Part shown: in pieces, positions 32,678 to 40,662 of the stretch | Numbering within the stretch: the stretch's first letter is position 1 | Layout: each line of letters starts with the position of its first letter | DNA from: Desulfosarcina ovata subsp. ovata | Lineage (GTDB): Bacteria; Desulfobacterota; Desulfobacteria; Desulfobacterales; Desulfosarcinaceae | Assembly: GCF_009689005.1 (NCBI RefSeq) | Contig: NZ_AP021879.1 | Location: 7,379,501-7,443,500 of the forward strand | DNA: 64,000 nt | Reading direction: 5' to 3' | Made by a program: the position numbers and the translations under genes | Notes under the pieces: model-generated | Databases searched by the model: none | What the model saw: the letters and a program-made list of their open reading frames with translations, nothing else | Told to the model about the DNA's origin: nothing

Positions 32678-33817
32678 ATGAATTTGCTGTTGGGCGTTTT
32701 GCTGCAATCCTGGAATATCCTGCTGGAATCCTCGATCTTTATCCTCTTCGGCCTGCTGGTCAGCGGCCTGTTGCGCGTGTTTCTCAATCCCGGGGCGGTG
32801 GCCACGCACCTGGGCGAGGGCCGCTTCCGTTCCGTGTTCAAGGCCTCGCTGATGGGGATTCCGATCCCCCTGTGCTCCTGCGGGGTGCTGCCGGCTGCCG
32901 CCGCCCTGAAAAAACAGGGGGCCAACAACGGGGCGGTCACCTCGTTTCTGATCTCCACGCCCGAGTCGGGTGTCGACTCCATCTCCATCACCTATGCCTT
33001 GATGGATCCGATCATGACCGTCATGCGGCCGGTGGCGGCGTTTTTCACGGCCTTTACCGCCGGCATTGCCGAGAATCTGCTGGGCCGGCCCGATATGTTC
33101 CGCCCGGTGGTCCCGGACCTCTCCTGCCCGGTGGATGGATGCTGTGACGGGGTCGACTGCGCTCCCGATGTCCATCGCCGGCACCACGGTTTTGGGGAAA
33201 AGGTGACAGCCGGTCTGCGCTTTGCCTTTACCGATGTGTGGGGGGATCTGGCGTTGTGGTTTCTCTTTGGCCTGCTTTTGTCCGGCGCCATCACCGAACT
33301 GATTCCCGAATCGGTTTTCAGCCGTTACATGGGCGGCGGTTTCAGCGCCATGCTGATCATGCTTGGCGTGGGAATTCCGATCTATATCTGTGCCACCGCC
33401 TCAACCCCCATCGCCGCCGCCCTGATCCTGCAGGGGGTCAGCCCGGGAGCGGCCCTGGTTTTTCTCATGGTCGGTCCGGCCACCAACGTGACCTCGCTTA
33501 CCGTGCTGACCCGCGTGCTGGGACGCCGGGCCACCGCCATCTACCTGACGGCGATTGCTGTCTGCGCAGTCGGTTTCGGCCTGCTGGTGGACCGGATCTA
33601 CCATGTTTTGGGTATTTCCGCCCGGGCTATCGTGGGGCAGGCCGGGGAAAGCATCCCTTACGCCATCGAACTGGCCGGTGCCATGATTATCCTGGTGCTG
33701 TCGGTCAAACCCGTCTGGCACTTTCTGCGCAGCCGTTTTCCTGATGGGGGGAGGCGGCCTGGGCCAACCGGCGATGGCTCCCTGGCGGCGCCGGAGCACT
33801 GTGCTGGCAGTACTTGA
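32678..33817 (+). CDS. Permease of the SO_0444 / DUF318 type (Cu/Zn efflux candidate)
   Basis: 379 residues, about eight to ten membrane helices. The motif IPLCSCGVLPAAAALKKQGA is repeated in weaker form as GIPIYICATASTPIAAALIL, showing an internal duplication. A central loop with CPVDGCCDGVDCAPDVHRRHH could bind metal. This arrangement is that of SO_0444-family permeases (also YraQ), proposed Cu/Zn exporters; ArsP-type permeases are relatives. An ArsR regulator precedes it, so metal-induced efflux is likely. Start at 32678 follows CAGGAG; the upstream frame lies in the regulator gene and is not used. Confidence 0.87.
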   Translation: MNLLLGVLLQSWNILLESSIFILFGLLVSGLLRVFLNPGAVATHLGEGRFRSVFKASLMGIPIPLCSCGVLPAAAALKKQGANNGAVTSFLISTPESGVDSISITYALMDPIMTVMRPVAAFFTAFTAGIAENLLGRPDMFRPVVPDLSCPVDGCCDGVDCAPDVHRRHHGFGEKVTAGLRFAFTDVWGDLALWFLFGLLLSGAITELIPESVFSRYMGGGFSAMLIMLGVGIPIYICATASTPIAAALILQGVSPGAALVFLMVGPATNVTSLTVLTRVLGRRATAIYLTAIAVCAVGFGLLVDRIYHVLGISARAIVGQAGESIPYAIELAGAMIILVLSVKPVWHFLRSRFPDGGRRPGPTGDGSLAAPEHCAGST

Positions 33818-33893
33818 GGCTGCAGCCACTGACCCGTGGGGTCGGAAACGAACAAAGCACGGCGTATTTTAATCTTCATGCCTTATTTTTTTA

Positions 33894-33927
33894 TTGACTC
33901 CTGTCAAAGTTTGGAATACCAAACTTT
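33894..33927 (+). promoter_or_regulatory. feoAB promoter with overlapping palindromic operator
   Basis: A -35 of TTGACT (33894-33899) is followed 17 bases later by a weak -10 (TACCAA). Overlapping it is a palindrome of perfect 9-base arms, AAAGTTTGG-AATA-CCAAACTTT (33906-33927). Placement across the -10 suits a repressor, most likely an iron regulator (Fur or DtxR-type), but the arms do not obviously match the classical Fur box. Confidence 0.6.
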
Positions 33928-33963
33928 TTACGAAGCACAAAATTATCTCAGCAAGGCGAACCC

Positions 33964-34200
33964 ATGACAAAGATCAATATTCGTAAGATGCAGGTCAATC
34001 AGGAAGGCACCATCGCCAGCGTCAAGGTCGGTGGTGAACTGGGGCGTCGCATCCGGGACATGGGGTTGGTTCCGGGGACATTTGTCAAAATCCAGGGGCG
34101 TGCTCCGCTCTATGACCCGGTGGCCCTGCGGGTCAAGGGGTTCACTCTGACCCTGCGCAACAACGAAGCCGACCACATCGAAGTGGAGATTGACGGATAG
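33964..34200 (+). CDS. feoA: Ferrous iron transport protein A
   Basis: 78-residue SH3-like FeoA domain (GTIASVKVGGELGRRIRDMG, then NNEADHIEVEI). It modulates FeoB in the cytoplasm. It overlaps no neighbour but its stop is 2 bases from feoB, so the pair is one unit. A palindromic operator precedes it. Confidence 0.95.
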   Translation: MTKINIRKMQVNQEGTIASVKVGGELGRRIRDMGLVPGTFVKIQGRAPLYDPVALRVKGFTLTLRNNEADHIEVEIDG

Positions 34201-34202
34201 CG

Positions 34203-36410
34203 ATGAATATCTGTGTTGCTCTGGGTGGGAACCCCAACGCGGGGAAGACCACCCTTTTTAATGCCCTTACGGGGTCCCGCCAGCATGTGGGCAATTACCC
34301 CGGTGTGACCGTGGACCGCAAGGAGGGACGCTATGTGCAAAACGGGCACGACATGCACATCGTCGACCTTCCCGGCACTTACTCCCTGACCGCTTACAGT
34401 GTTGAAGAGGTCGTGGCCCGTGATTTTCTGGTCAACGAGTGCCCGCAGGTGACCATCAACATTGTCGATGCATCCAACCTGGAGCGCAACCTCTATCTGA
34501 CCATCCAGTTCCTTGAGCTGGGAATCCCCACCTGTGTGGCCCTGAACATGATCGATGTGGCCCGCAGCCGCGGCATTGAGGTCGATCATCAGAAGCTGAC
34601 CCGGTTGCTGGGGGTGCCGGTGATTCCCATCGTGGCCCGCAGCGGGCTGGGCAAACAGGCGCTCATGGATGCCGTGGCGCGTGTCGCCGAGGCTCCCCGG
34701 CCGCAGCCCTTACGGGTTTCCTACGGCCGCGACCTGGAAACCGCGATCCAGGAGATGGAACCACTGATATCTGAAAACGCCTTTCTCACAGCGCTTTATC
34801 CGACCCGCTGGATTGCTTTGAAGTATCTGGAAAATGATGCCCAGATCCTTGAAAAGGGGAGAAGCACGGACAAAGCGGTTTCCGACCAGCTGGAGGCGGT
34901 GACGCGAAAAGTCAGCGCGCACATCGAGGAGACCCTGGAGACGTACCCGGAGGCCATGATCGCCGATCATCGCTACGGATTCATCAGTTCCCTGCTCAAA
35001 CAGGGCATTCTCAAGGAGTGCCACGACCGGAACCGGCTCTTTCTTTCCGATCGTATCGACAAGGTGCTGGTAAACCGGTTTGCCGGTCCGCTGATCATGT
35101 TTGGGGTGCTCCTTGCCCTGTACCAGTTTGTCTTTACTTACAGCGAAGTACCGGTGGGCTGGTGTGAATCCTTTTTCGAATGGCTGGCCGATACCATTTC
35201 CGGCCAGCTTGCCGACGGACTGCTCAAATCCCTGATCGTTTCCGGGATTATCGACGGGGTCGGCGGAGTGCTCGGTTTCGTGCCCCTGATTCTGTTCATG
35301 TTTTTCGGCATCGCCATTTTGGAGGACTCGGGATACCTGGCGCGGGTGGCCTTCATGCTCGACCGGGTGTTCCAGATGTTCGGCCTGCATGGCAGCTCGG
35401 TCATGGCCTATATCGTCTCAGGCGGCATTGCCGGCGGTTGTGCCGTTCCGGGGGTGATGGCCACCCGGACCCTGCGCTCGCCCAAAGAGCGGATCGCCAC
35501 GCTGCTGACGGCCCCGTTCATGAACTGCGGAGCCAAGCTGCCGGTGTTCGCCTTATTGATCGCCGCCTTTTTCCCGGCTCACCAGGCGCGGATGATGTTC
35601 ATCCTGACCCTAATTTCCTGGAGCGGTGCCCTCCTGGCGGCCAAATTACTGCGCCTGACCGTGGTCAAGGGACCCTCGACCCCTTTTGTGATGGAACTGC
35701 CGCCTTACCGGTTGCCGACATTCCGCGGGTTGATGATCCACACCTGGGAGCGGACGTGGCAATATGTGAAAAAGGCCGGAACCGTTATCCTGGGCATTTC
35801 CGTTCTGCTGTGGGCCGCCATGACCTTCCCCCGGATGCCCGATGGCCAGATTGAAACCTACGCTGCCCAGCGCAGTCAGATCATTGCCGCGGCACCGTCC
35901 GCAGTGGTCGCCGAACTGGAACAGGCGGTTGGAGACAATTCCCTTTCCGCCGACGCCGCCCGGTTGAAAAGCGAATTGCTGGTTGTCCAGGGCCGCCAGT
36001 CGGCCGAGGCCCTGCGCCATAGTTTGGCCGGTCGCATTGGTAGCACGCTTGAAGTCGTCTCCCGCTGGGCCGGTTTTGACTGGCGTACCAATATTGCCTT
36101 GTTGGGGGGCTTTGCCGCCAAGGAGGTGATTGTTTCCACCCTGGGCACCGCCTATTCATTGGGGGCGGTGGATGTGCAAGGGGGCGACTCCCTGTCCGCC
36201 CGGCTGGTTGCCGAACCCGGGTGGCGTGTCCTGACGGCATGGAGCGTGATCATTTTTGTCATGTTCTACGCCCCCTGTTTTATCACAGTGGTCTGTATCG
36301 CCCGAGAATCCTCATGGCGCTGGGGGATCTTTTCGATGATCTTCAATACATCCCTGGCCTTTCTCCTGGCGGTCGGGATTTACCAGGTTGGCAGCGCCCT
36401 GGGGTACTGA
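34203..36410 (+). CDS. feoB: Ferrous iron transporter B
   Basis: 735 residues, normal length. The N-terminal G domain has G1 GNPNAGKTT (9-17), NYPGVTVDRKEG, G3 DLPGTY and G4 NMID; a helical spacer follows, then the membrane core with Gate regions (GGVLGFVPLILFMFFGIAIL; GGCAVPGVMATRTL; MNCGAKLPVF). It imports Fe(II) across the inner membrane, coupled to GTP hydrolysis. It lies between feoA and a small Cys-rich membrane protein. Confidence 0.97.
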   Translation: MNICVALGGNPNAGKTTLFNALTGSRQHVGNYPGVTVDRKEGRYVQNGHDMHIVDLPGTYSLTAYSVEEVVARDFLVNECPQVTINIVDASNLERNLYLTIQFLELGIPTCVALNMIDVARSRGIEVDHQKLTRLLGVPVIPIVARSGLGKQALMDAVARVAEAPRPQPLRVSYGRDLETAIQEMEPLISENAFLTALYPTRWIALKYLENDAQILEKGRSTDKAVSDQLEAVTRKVSAHIEETLETYPEAMIADHRYGFISSLLKQGILKECHDRNRLFLSDRIDKVLVNRFAGPLIMFGVLLALYQFVFTYSEVPVGWCESFFEWLADTISGQLADGLLKSLIVSGIIDGVGGVLGFVPLILFMFFGIAILEDSGYLARVAFMLDRVFQMFGLHGSSVMAYIVSGGIAGGCAVPGVMATRTLRSPKERIATLLTAPFMNCGAKLPVFALLIAAFFPAHQARMMFILTLISWSGALLAAKLLRLTVVKGPSTPFVMELPPYRLPTFRGLMIHTWERTWQYVKKAGTVILGISVLLWAAMTFPRMPDGQIETYAAQRSQIIAAAPSAVVAELEQAVGDNSLSADAARLKSELLVVQGRQSAEALRHSLAGRIGSTLEVVSRWAGFDWRTNIALLGGFAAKEVIVSTLGTAYSLGAVDVQGGDSLSARLVAEPGWRVLTAWSVIIFVMFYAPCFITVVCIARESSWRWGIFSMIFNTSLAFLLAVGIYQVGSALGY

Positions 36411-36485
36411 TGTGCCTGGGGGGGGGGACGGGATGCTAACGGTTACCCCAACACTTGATTCATTTATGAGTAGAGGTTTGTAATT

Positions 36486-36665
36486 ATGGAGACATTCATC
36501 GTTGGTGGGATTGTTATTGTTGCGGCCATCTATGTGGCCCGTATTTTTTACCGAGGATTCATCCGCAAGGAAAATTGTGCCTGTGGCTGCAGCGGATGCA
36601 GCCTGGCCGATTCCTGCGATCCACCCCTGCCCGGGGACACCCCGTCAAACCGTTCAGCCGATTGA
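36486..36665 (+). CDS. FeoB-associated Cys-rich membrane protein
   Basis: 59 residues; one N-terminal membrane helix (FIVGGIVIVAAIYVARIFYR) followed by a cytoplasmic tail with NCACGCSGCSLADSC. This is the layout of the FeoB-associated Cys-rich protein family that replaces FeoC in many anaerobes, suspected of redox or Fe-S sensing. It starts 75 bases after feoB. Too short for most gene finders. Confidence 0.85.
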   Translation: METFIVGGIVIVAAIYVARIFYRGFIRKENCACGCSGCSLADSCDPPLPGDTPSNRSAD

Positions 36666-36668
36666 ACG

Positions 36669-36691
36669 GCAACTTTTTACGAGCCCATCAG
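36669..36691. repeat. Solo end resembling the MITE-like element at 10.1 kb
   Basis: ACTTTTTACGAGCCCATC is close to the right end of the element at 10117-10239 (ACTTTTTACGAATCCGTC, 15 of 18 bases). No matching left end is seen nearby, so it may be a broken copy or chance. Confidence 0.35.
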
Positions 36692-36909
36692 ATTTGATTA
36701 TATTAACCGGATTTTCATTCAAATGCGATCACCCTGATCGGTACCGGGTTTTGTATTGACTCGGAATCATTACTCTCCTATCATCCGACTTCTAACGACG
36801 CGTAATCCATCAGTATCAAATTCCGTCTTCCCAGATGACGGACGAAATTTCATTTTGGGTGGTCGCAAACGCGGGCAACTCATCATGTTGATGACCATCC
36901 ATCCAAAAT

Positions 36910-37080
36910 GGCTAAGGATCGGGAATTTTATTAATTAAACGAAATTGCTTGTTCTTGCGCCCGTCTTCCGCGTTGCATCAACGGCCACATACTCCCGCTA
37001 TGCAACCGTTGATGCGCCTTGAAGACGGACACAAGTCCGGCGCAATTACGTTCAATTAATTTCATCCCCGATCCTAAGCC
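36910..37080. repeat. 171-bp imperfect palindrome (long hairpin, MITE-like)
   Basis: The two halves are near reverse complements. The left arm begins GGCTAAGGATCGGG and continues ATTAATTAAACGAAATTGC; the right arm ends CCCCGATCCTAAGCC. Over the outer 39 positions about 32 match, and further in CCGTCTTC and GCATCAACGG recur in both arms. No clear target-site duplication is visible. It lies between the FeoB-associated gene and the TAXI gene and reaches to 19 bases before the latter's start. It could be a MITE, a REP/BIME-like unit or a large bidirectional terminator. Confidence 0.7.
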
Positions 37081-37099
37081 GGCAGTGAGGCCAAAAAAG

Positions 37100-38107
37100 A
37101 TGAAACGATGCGTGGCAGGGGCAACGGGTGGGATCGTGTTGCTGCTCGCGTTGTTTCATCCTGCCCTGTCTGCGGAAAAAGAGCAGACCTTCCTGGCAAT
37201 TACGACGGGCGGGAGAAAAAGCACCGCCTATCATATCGGTTTGGATCTGAAGGACCTATCCAAATGGTACAACCTGCATCTGGCCGCCTGCCCCTCCAAA
37301 GGATCGGTTGAAAATATTTTTGCCGTATCCCAGCGCCCGGGAAATCATCTGGGGATCGTGCAGACCGATGTGCTCGCCTTTGTGTCCAAGTTCAATGCGG
37401 ATCCGCAATTGGCCCGGATTGAAAAAACCGTCAGGTGGGTTTATCCGCTTTACCAACAGGAGGTTCACCTGCTGGCCAGTGACACCGTATCGCATTTCAG
37501 CGATCTTTCGGGCAAACGCGTGGGGATCGGCCTTCCGGAGAGCGGCAGTTACCTGACCAGTCGCCTGCTTTTTGAGATTGTCGGCGTGACGCCCCGGAAG
37601 CTGTTCATTCTCGATGATGCCCGGGCACTCGCCGCCCTCAAGGCCGGTACCCTGGACGCCATGCTGGTTATTGACGGGATTCCGGTGAAACGACTGGTGA
37701 CGGATATCCAACCGGCTGACCGACTGCATCTGGTTTCCATCATCCACAAGGGGATTCGTTCCTTCTATCCGGCGGCCCGAATTCCCGCCGGCACCTATGC
37801 CTGGCAGACTGCCGATGTGGAAACCGTATCTGTCGGAACAGTGCTGGTGGCCTATAATTTTCATGACTACCACTGCGACGCCATCGGTGAACTGGCCTAT
37901 CTGATCCGGGAAAACCTGTCCTGGCTGAAGGCCAACGGACATCCCAAATGGCAGACCGTCGACCTGGATGGCCATGTTCAAGGCTGGCGGCCTTATGATT
38001 GCGTCACCGGTTACATTCCACCGGTCGATTTACGGGCCAACCCATCGCTGCGCGCCAATCCATCCAATCCGGTTGCCAAAGCGATCCAAACGGTATTTCG
38101 CCCATGA
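37100..38107 (+). CDS. TAXI-family solute-binding protein
   Basis: 335 residues. The ATG at 37100 gives a signal peptide ending ...FHPALS|AEK; an upstream TTG at 37019 lies inside the palindromic repeat and is rejected. The mature protein begins FLAITTGGRKSTAYHIGLDL, the TAXI signature, and continues with the periplasmic-binding fold (LSGKRVGIGLPESGSYLTSR). TAXI proteins feed TRAP transporters with dicarboxylates or amino acids. No TRAP permease is nearby. The neighbour is an ExeA-like ATPase 21 bases on. Confidence 0.85.
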   Translation: MKRCVAGATGGIVLLLALFHPALSAEKEQTFLAITTGGRKSTAYHIGLDLKDLSKWYNLHLAACPSKGSVENIFAVSQRPGNHLGIVQTDVLAFVSKFNADPQLARIEKTVRWVYPLYQQEVHLLASDTVSHFSDLSGKRVGIGLPESGSYLTSRLLFEIVGVTPRKLFILDDARALAALKAGTLDAMLVIDGIPVKRLVTDIQPADRLHLVSIIHKGIRSFYPAARIPAGTYAWQTADVETVSVGTVLVAYNFHDYHCDAIGELAYLIRENLSWLKANGHPKWQTVDLDGHVQGWRPYDCVTGYIPPVDLRANPSLRANPSNPVAKAIQTVFRP

Positions 38108-38128
38108 CCCGCCAAAATGGAAACGACC

Positions 38129-39439
38129 ATGTATGAATCCTTTTACGGGCTGAAGAAAAAACCTTTTCAGATTACCACGGATCCCAGTTTCCTGTGGATG
38201 GGCAAAACGCACCGCGAGGCCCTTTCAACCCTCAAATACGGGGTGATGGACAACAAGGGCTTTTTGTTGCTCACCGGTGATGTGGGAACGGGCAAGACCA
38301 CCCTGATCAATCGCCTGGTGGCCGACATCAAAGACCGGGCATACACCGCCAAAGTGCCTGATCCGGGACTCAGCAAGTACGATTTCTACCGTATGGTTTC
38401 ACGGTATTTCGGCCTGCCCATTGACGTGCGTACCAAGAGTGACTTTCTGGAGCCTTTCAGCCGTTTTCTCGACGATGCCTACAAGGAGAAAAAATCGGTC
38501 CTGCTACTCATTGACGAGGCCCAGCGGCTCAAGCAAGACCTGATGGAGGAGATTCGCCTGCTGTCCAACCTTGAACGGCAGGACGCCAAACTGCTCAATA
38601 TCTTTTTCGTCGGTCAGAACGAGTTCAATTCCATCCTGCTGCAGCCGGAAAACCGGGCGTTGATGCGCAGGATTACGATTACCTACAACCTTGATCCGTT
38701 GAATCAGGAGGAGACCGCCGAGTATATCCGCCATCGCCTCAACACCGCCGGTGCCGGGTACGAAATCTTTTCCAGTGCGGCCATGGAAGAGGTTTACCGA
38801 TTTTCCAACGGGTTTCCCCGCCAGATCAACATCATTTCTGACCTGGCCATGTTTTTTTCCTCCCAGACAGGCCAGCGGACCATCAGCCGGAAAGTGGTCG
38901 TCCAGTGCCGTGAACGACTCTCCTTTGCGGTGGATACAGCGGGTGGAAAAATGCCGGACAATGTGCGCGCACCTGCGCCGAGGCAACACTACCGTCCTCC
39001 CCTGAAGCGGCGATCGCGCTGGCTTGCCTCCCCATGGAGGATGGCCGCCCTGATCCTGATCGTCCTGATCACAGCGGCAGTTTGCGCGCCGGTGCAATGG
39101 AAGAACAGCGCCGGACAGTGGATCGGTGACCTTTTCTGGCGTTATTTTGAACGCCCTGCGCCTACCATCGACCCGATACCCCGGTCCGATGCAGAGGACA
39201 ACCTGGCGCCGATCAGTCTTGAGTCCGTTGATTTTGCGCCGGTGGTGGCCGAACTGCCGCTGCTGACGCCAACGCCGCCGCCCGAACTCCATTTTCCCGG
39301 ATCGCGTGAGACCGCAGGGGTGGAATCGTTGCGGCCGATAGCGATCGATGCTCCGCCTCAGGAAGATGACTTCACGGCTTCGACAGCCGAAACACCCGAT
39401 CCGGGGGCGGCCATCGATTGGCTGCTGAAAAAGCGGTAG
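38129..39439 (+). CDS. ExeA/GspA-like AAA ATPase with membrane span
   Basis: 436 residues. It starts MYESFYGLKKKPFQITTDP, the typical opening of ExeA-type ATPases. Walker A is GDVGTGKTT, Walker B LLLIDEAQ. One membrane helix (about 308-325, WRMAALILIVLITAAVCAPV) separates the cytoplasmic ATPase from a Pro-rich periplasmic tail. ExeA-type proteins help secretins or surface polymers cross the peptidoglycan; the usual peptidoglycan-binding domain is absent here. An earlier ATG at 38117 is possible. It stands behind the TAXI gene with no secretion genes in sight. Confidence 0.83.
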   Translation: MYESFYGLKKKPFQITTDPSFLWMGKTHREALSTLKYGVMDNKGFLLLTGDVGTGKTTLINRLVADIKDRAYTAKVPDPGLSKYDFYRMVSRYFGLPIDVRTKSDFLEPFSRFLDDAYKEKKSVLLLIDEAQRLKQDLMEEIRLLSNLERQDAKLLNIFFVGQNEFNSILLQPENRALMRRITITYNLDPLNQEETAEYIRHRLNTAGAGYEIFSSAAMEEVYRFSNGFPRQINIISDLAMFFSSQTGQRTISRKVVVQCRERLSFAVDTAGGKMPDNVRAPAPRQHYRPPLKRRSRWLASPWRMAALILIVLITAAVCAPVQWKNSAGQWIGDLFWRYFERPAPTIDPIPRSDAEDNLAPISLESVDFAPVVAELPLLTPTPPPELHFPGSRETAGVESLRPIAIDAPPQEDDFTASTAETPDPGAAIDWLLKKR

Positions 39440-39477
39440 CCCGGGTGGGGTCATACGCCGGTTGGCAGACGATTCGA

Positions 39478-39506
39478 TTGACAAAGTCCGGACAACCTTT
39501 TATTAT
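39478..39506 (+). promoter_or_regulatory. leuB promoter, near-consensus sigma-70
   Basis: TTGACA (39478-39483), 17-base spacer, TATTAT (39501-39506). A start near 39513 gives a 38-base leader. No attenuator-like leader peptide is visible. Confidence 0.8.
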
Positions 39507-39550
39507 CGCGCACTTTCTTTAACATTCTAAATTAATCTGGATGGTTGTAC

Positions 39551-40633
39551 ATGTTTAAAATTGCTGTTCTCCCCGGTGATGGCATCGGTCCCGAAGTGAT
39601 GGAAGCGGCCCTTACGGTTCTCGAGGCCACTCAGAAAAAATTCAACTTTCAACTGACCTGTCAGTCTGCCGATGTGGGCGGAATTGCCATCGACCGGCAT
39701 GGCCAGGCCCTTCCCGATACCACCCTGGCCCTGTGCGAGTCCAGTGATGCCATCCTTTTCGGATCGGTGGGCGGCCCCAAGTGGGAGCACCTGCCGCCGG
39801 CCGAACAGCCCGAGCGCGGAGCCCTGTTGCCCCTGCGCAAACACTTCAACCTGTTCTGCAATTTTCGTCCGGCCAAGGTTTTTCCCGCGCTGGCCGCAGC
39901 TAGCCCCCTGCATCCGGATATTGTCCGCGAAGGGTTCGACATTCTCTGCGTCCGTGAGTTGACCGGCGACATCTATTTCGGGCAGCCCAAGGGCCGCGAG
40001 GGCAGCGGCCCCGATGAACGGGCATTCGACACCATGGTTTACACCCGCCGGGAGATCGAACGGATTGCGCGGGCCGCATTCGACGCGGCACGGTTGCGCG
40101 ACAAACGCGTGGCATCGGTGGACAAGGCCAATGTGCTCACCACCATGGTGCTGTGGCGGGAGGTGGTCAAGGAGATCGCCAAAGACTATCCCGATGTGGA
40201 ATTGAGCCATATCTATGTGGACAATGCCACCATGCAGCTGGTCAAGGATCCGCACCAGTTCGATGTGCTGCTGTGCGGCAACATGTTCGGCGATATCATC
40301 TCCGACGAGTGTGCCATGATCACCGGTTCCATGGGCCTGTTGCCATCGGCCAGCATCAGCGAAAGTGGGTTTGGCCTGTATGAGCCGGCCGGCGGCAGCG
40401 CACCGGACATTGCCGGCCAAGGCATTGCTAATCCCATTGCCGAGATCCTTTCGGCGGCCATGATGTTGCGTTACAGCCTCAAACGGGGTGACGCGGCCGA
40501 TGCGATTGAAGATGCCGTGGCCCATGTACTGGCCGAAGGCATCCGTACACCCGATATCGCTGCCGGCGGACAGGCCATAGGCACCGGGGAGATGGCCGAT
40601 GCGGTGGTGCGCCACCTCGATGGCGGCCAATAG
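39551..40633 (+). CDS. leuB: 3-isopropylmalate dehydrogenase
   Basis: 360 residues. It oxidatively decarboxylates 3-isopropylmalate with NAD in leucine synthesis. Hallmarks are KIAVLPGDGIGPEVMEAAL, the family block FGSVGGPKWEHLP, RELTGDIYFGQPKGREG, and the GSAPDIAGQGIANP metal/NAD end. Family specificity for isopropylmalate over isocitrate is indicated by the ELTGDIYFG loop. Start ATG 39551. leuA, leuC and leuD are not in the window. Confidence 0.95.
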   Translation: MFKIAVLPGDGIGPEVMEAALTVLEATQKKFNFQLTCQSADVGGIAIDRHGQALPDTTLALCESSDAILFGSVGGPKWEHLPPAEQPERGALLPLRKHFNLFCNFRPAKVFPALAAASPLHPDIVREGFDILCVRELTGDIYFGQPKGREGSGPDERAFDTMVYTRREIERIARAAFDAARLRDKRVASVDKANVLTTMVLWREVVKEIAKDYPDVELSHIYVDNATMQLVKDPHQFDVLLCGNMFGDIISDECAMITGSMGLLPSASISESGFGLYEPAGGSAPDIAGQGIANPIAEILSAAMMLRYSLKRGDAADAIEDAVAHVLAEGIRTPDIAAGGQAIGTGEMADAVVRHLDGGQ

Positions 40634-40662
40634 GCCGGCTGGCAGGGCAAGGCGCTTTTCCG

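Noticed and set aside
36910..37080. Integron attC site
   Set aside because: The palindrome is long, but the ends lack the GTTRRRY/RYYYAAC core pairs and no gene cassette or integrase is present.
37019..37099. N-terminal extension of the TAXI protein from a TTG
   Set aside because: This part lies almost wholly in the palindromic repeat and hides the signal peptide that starts at the ATG at 37100.
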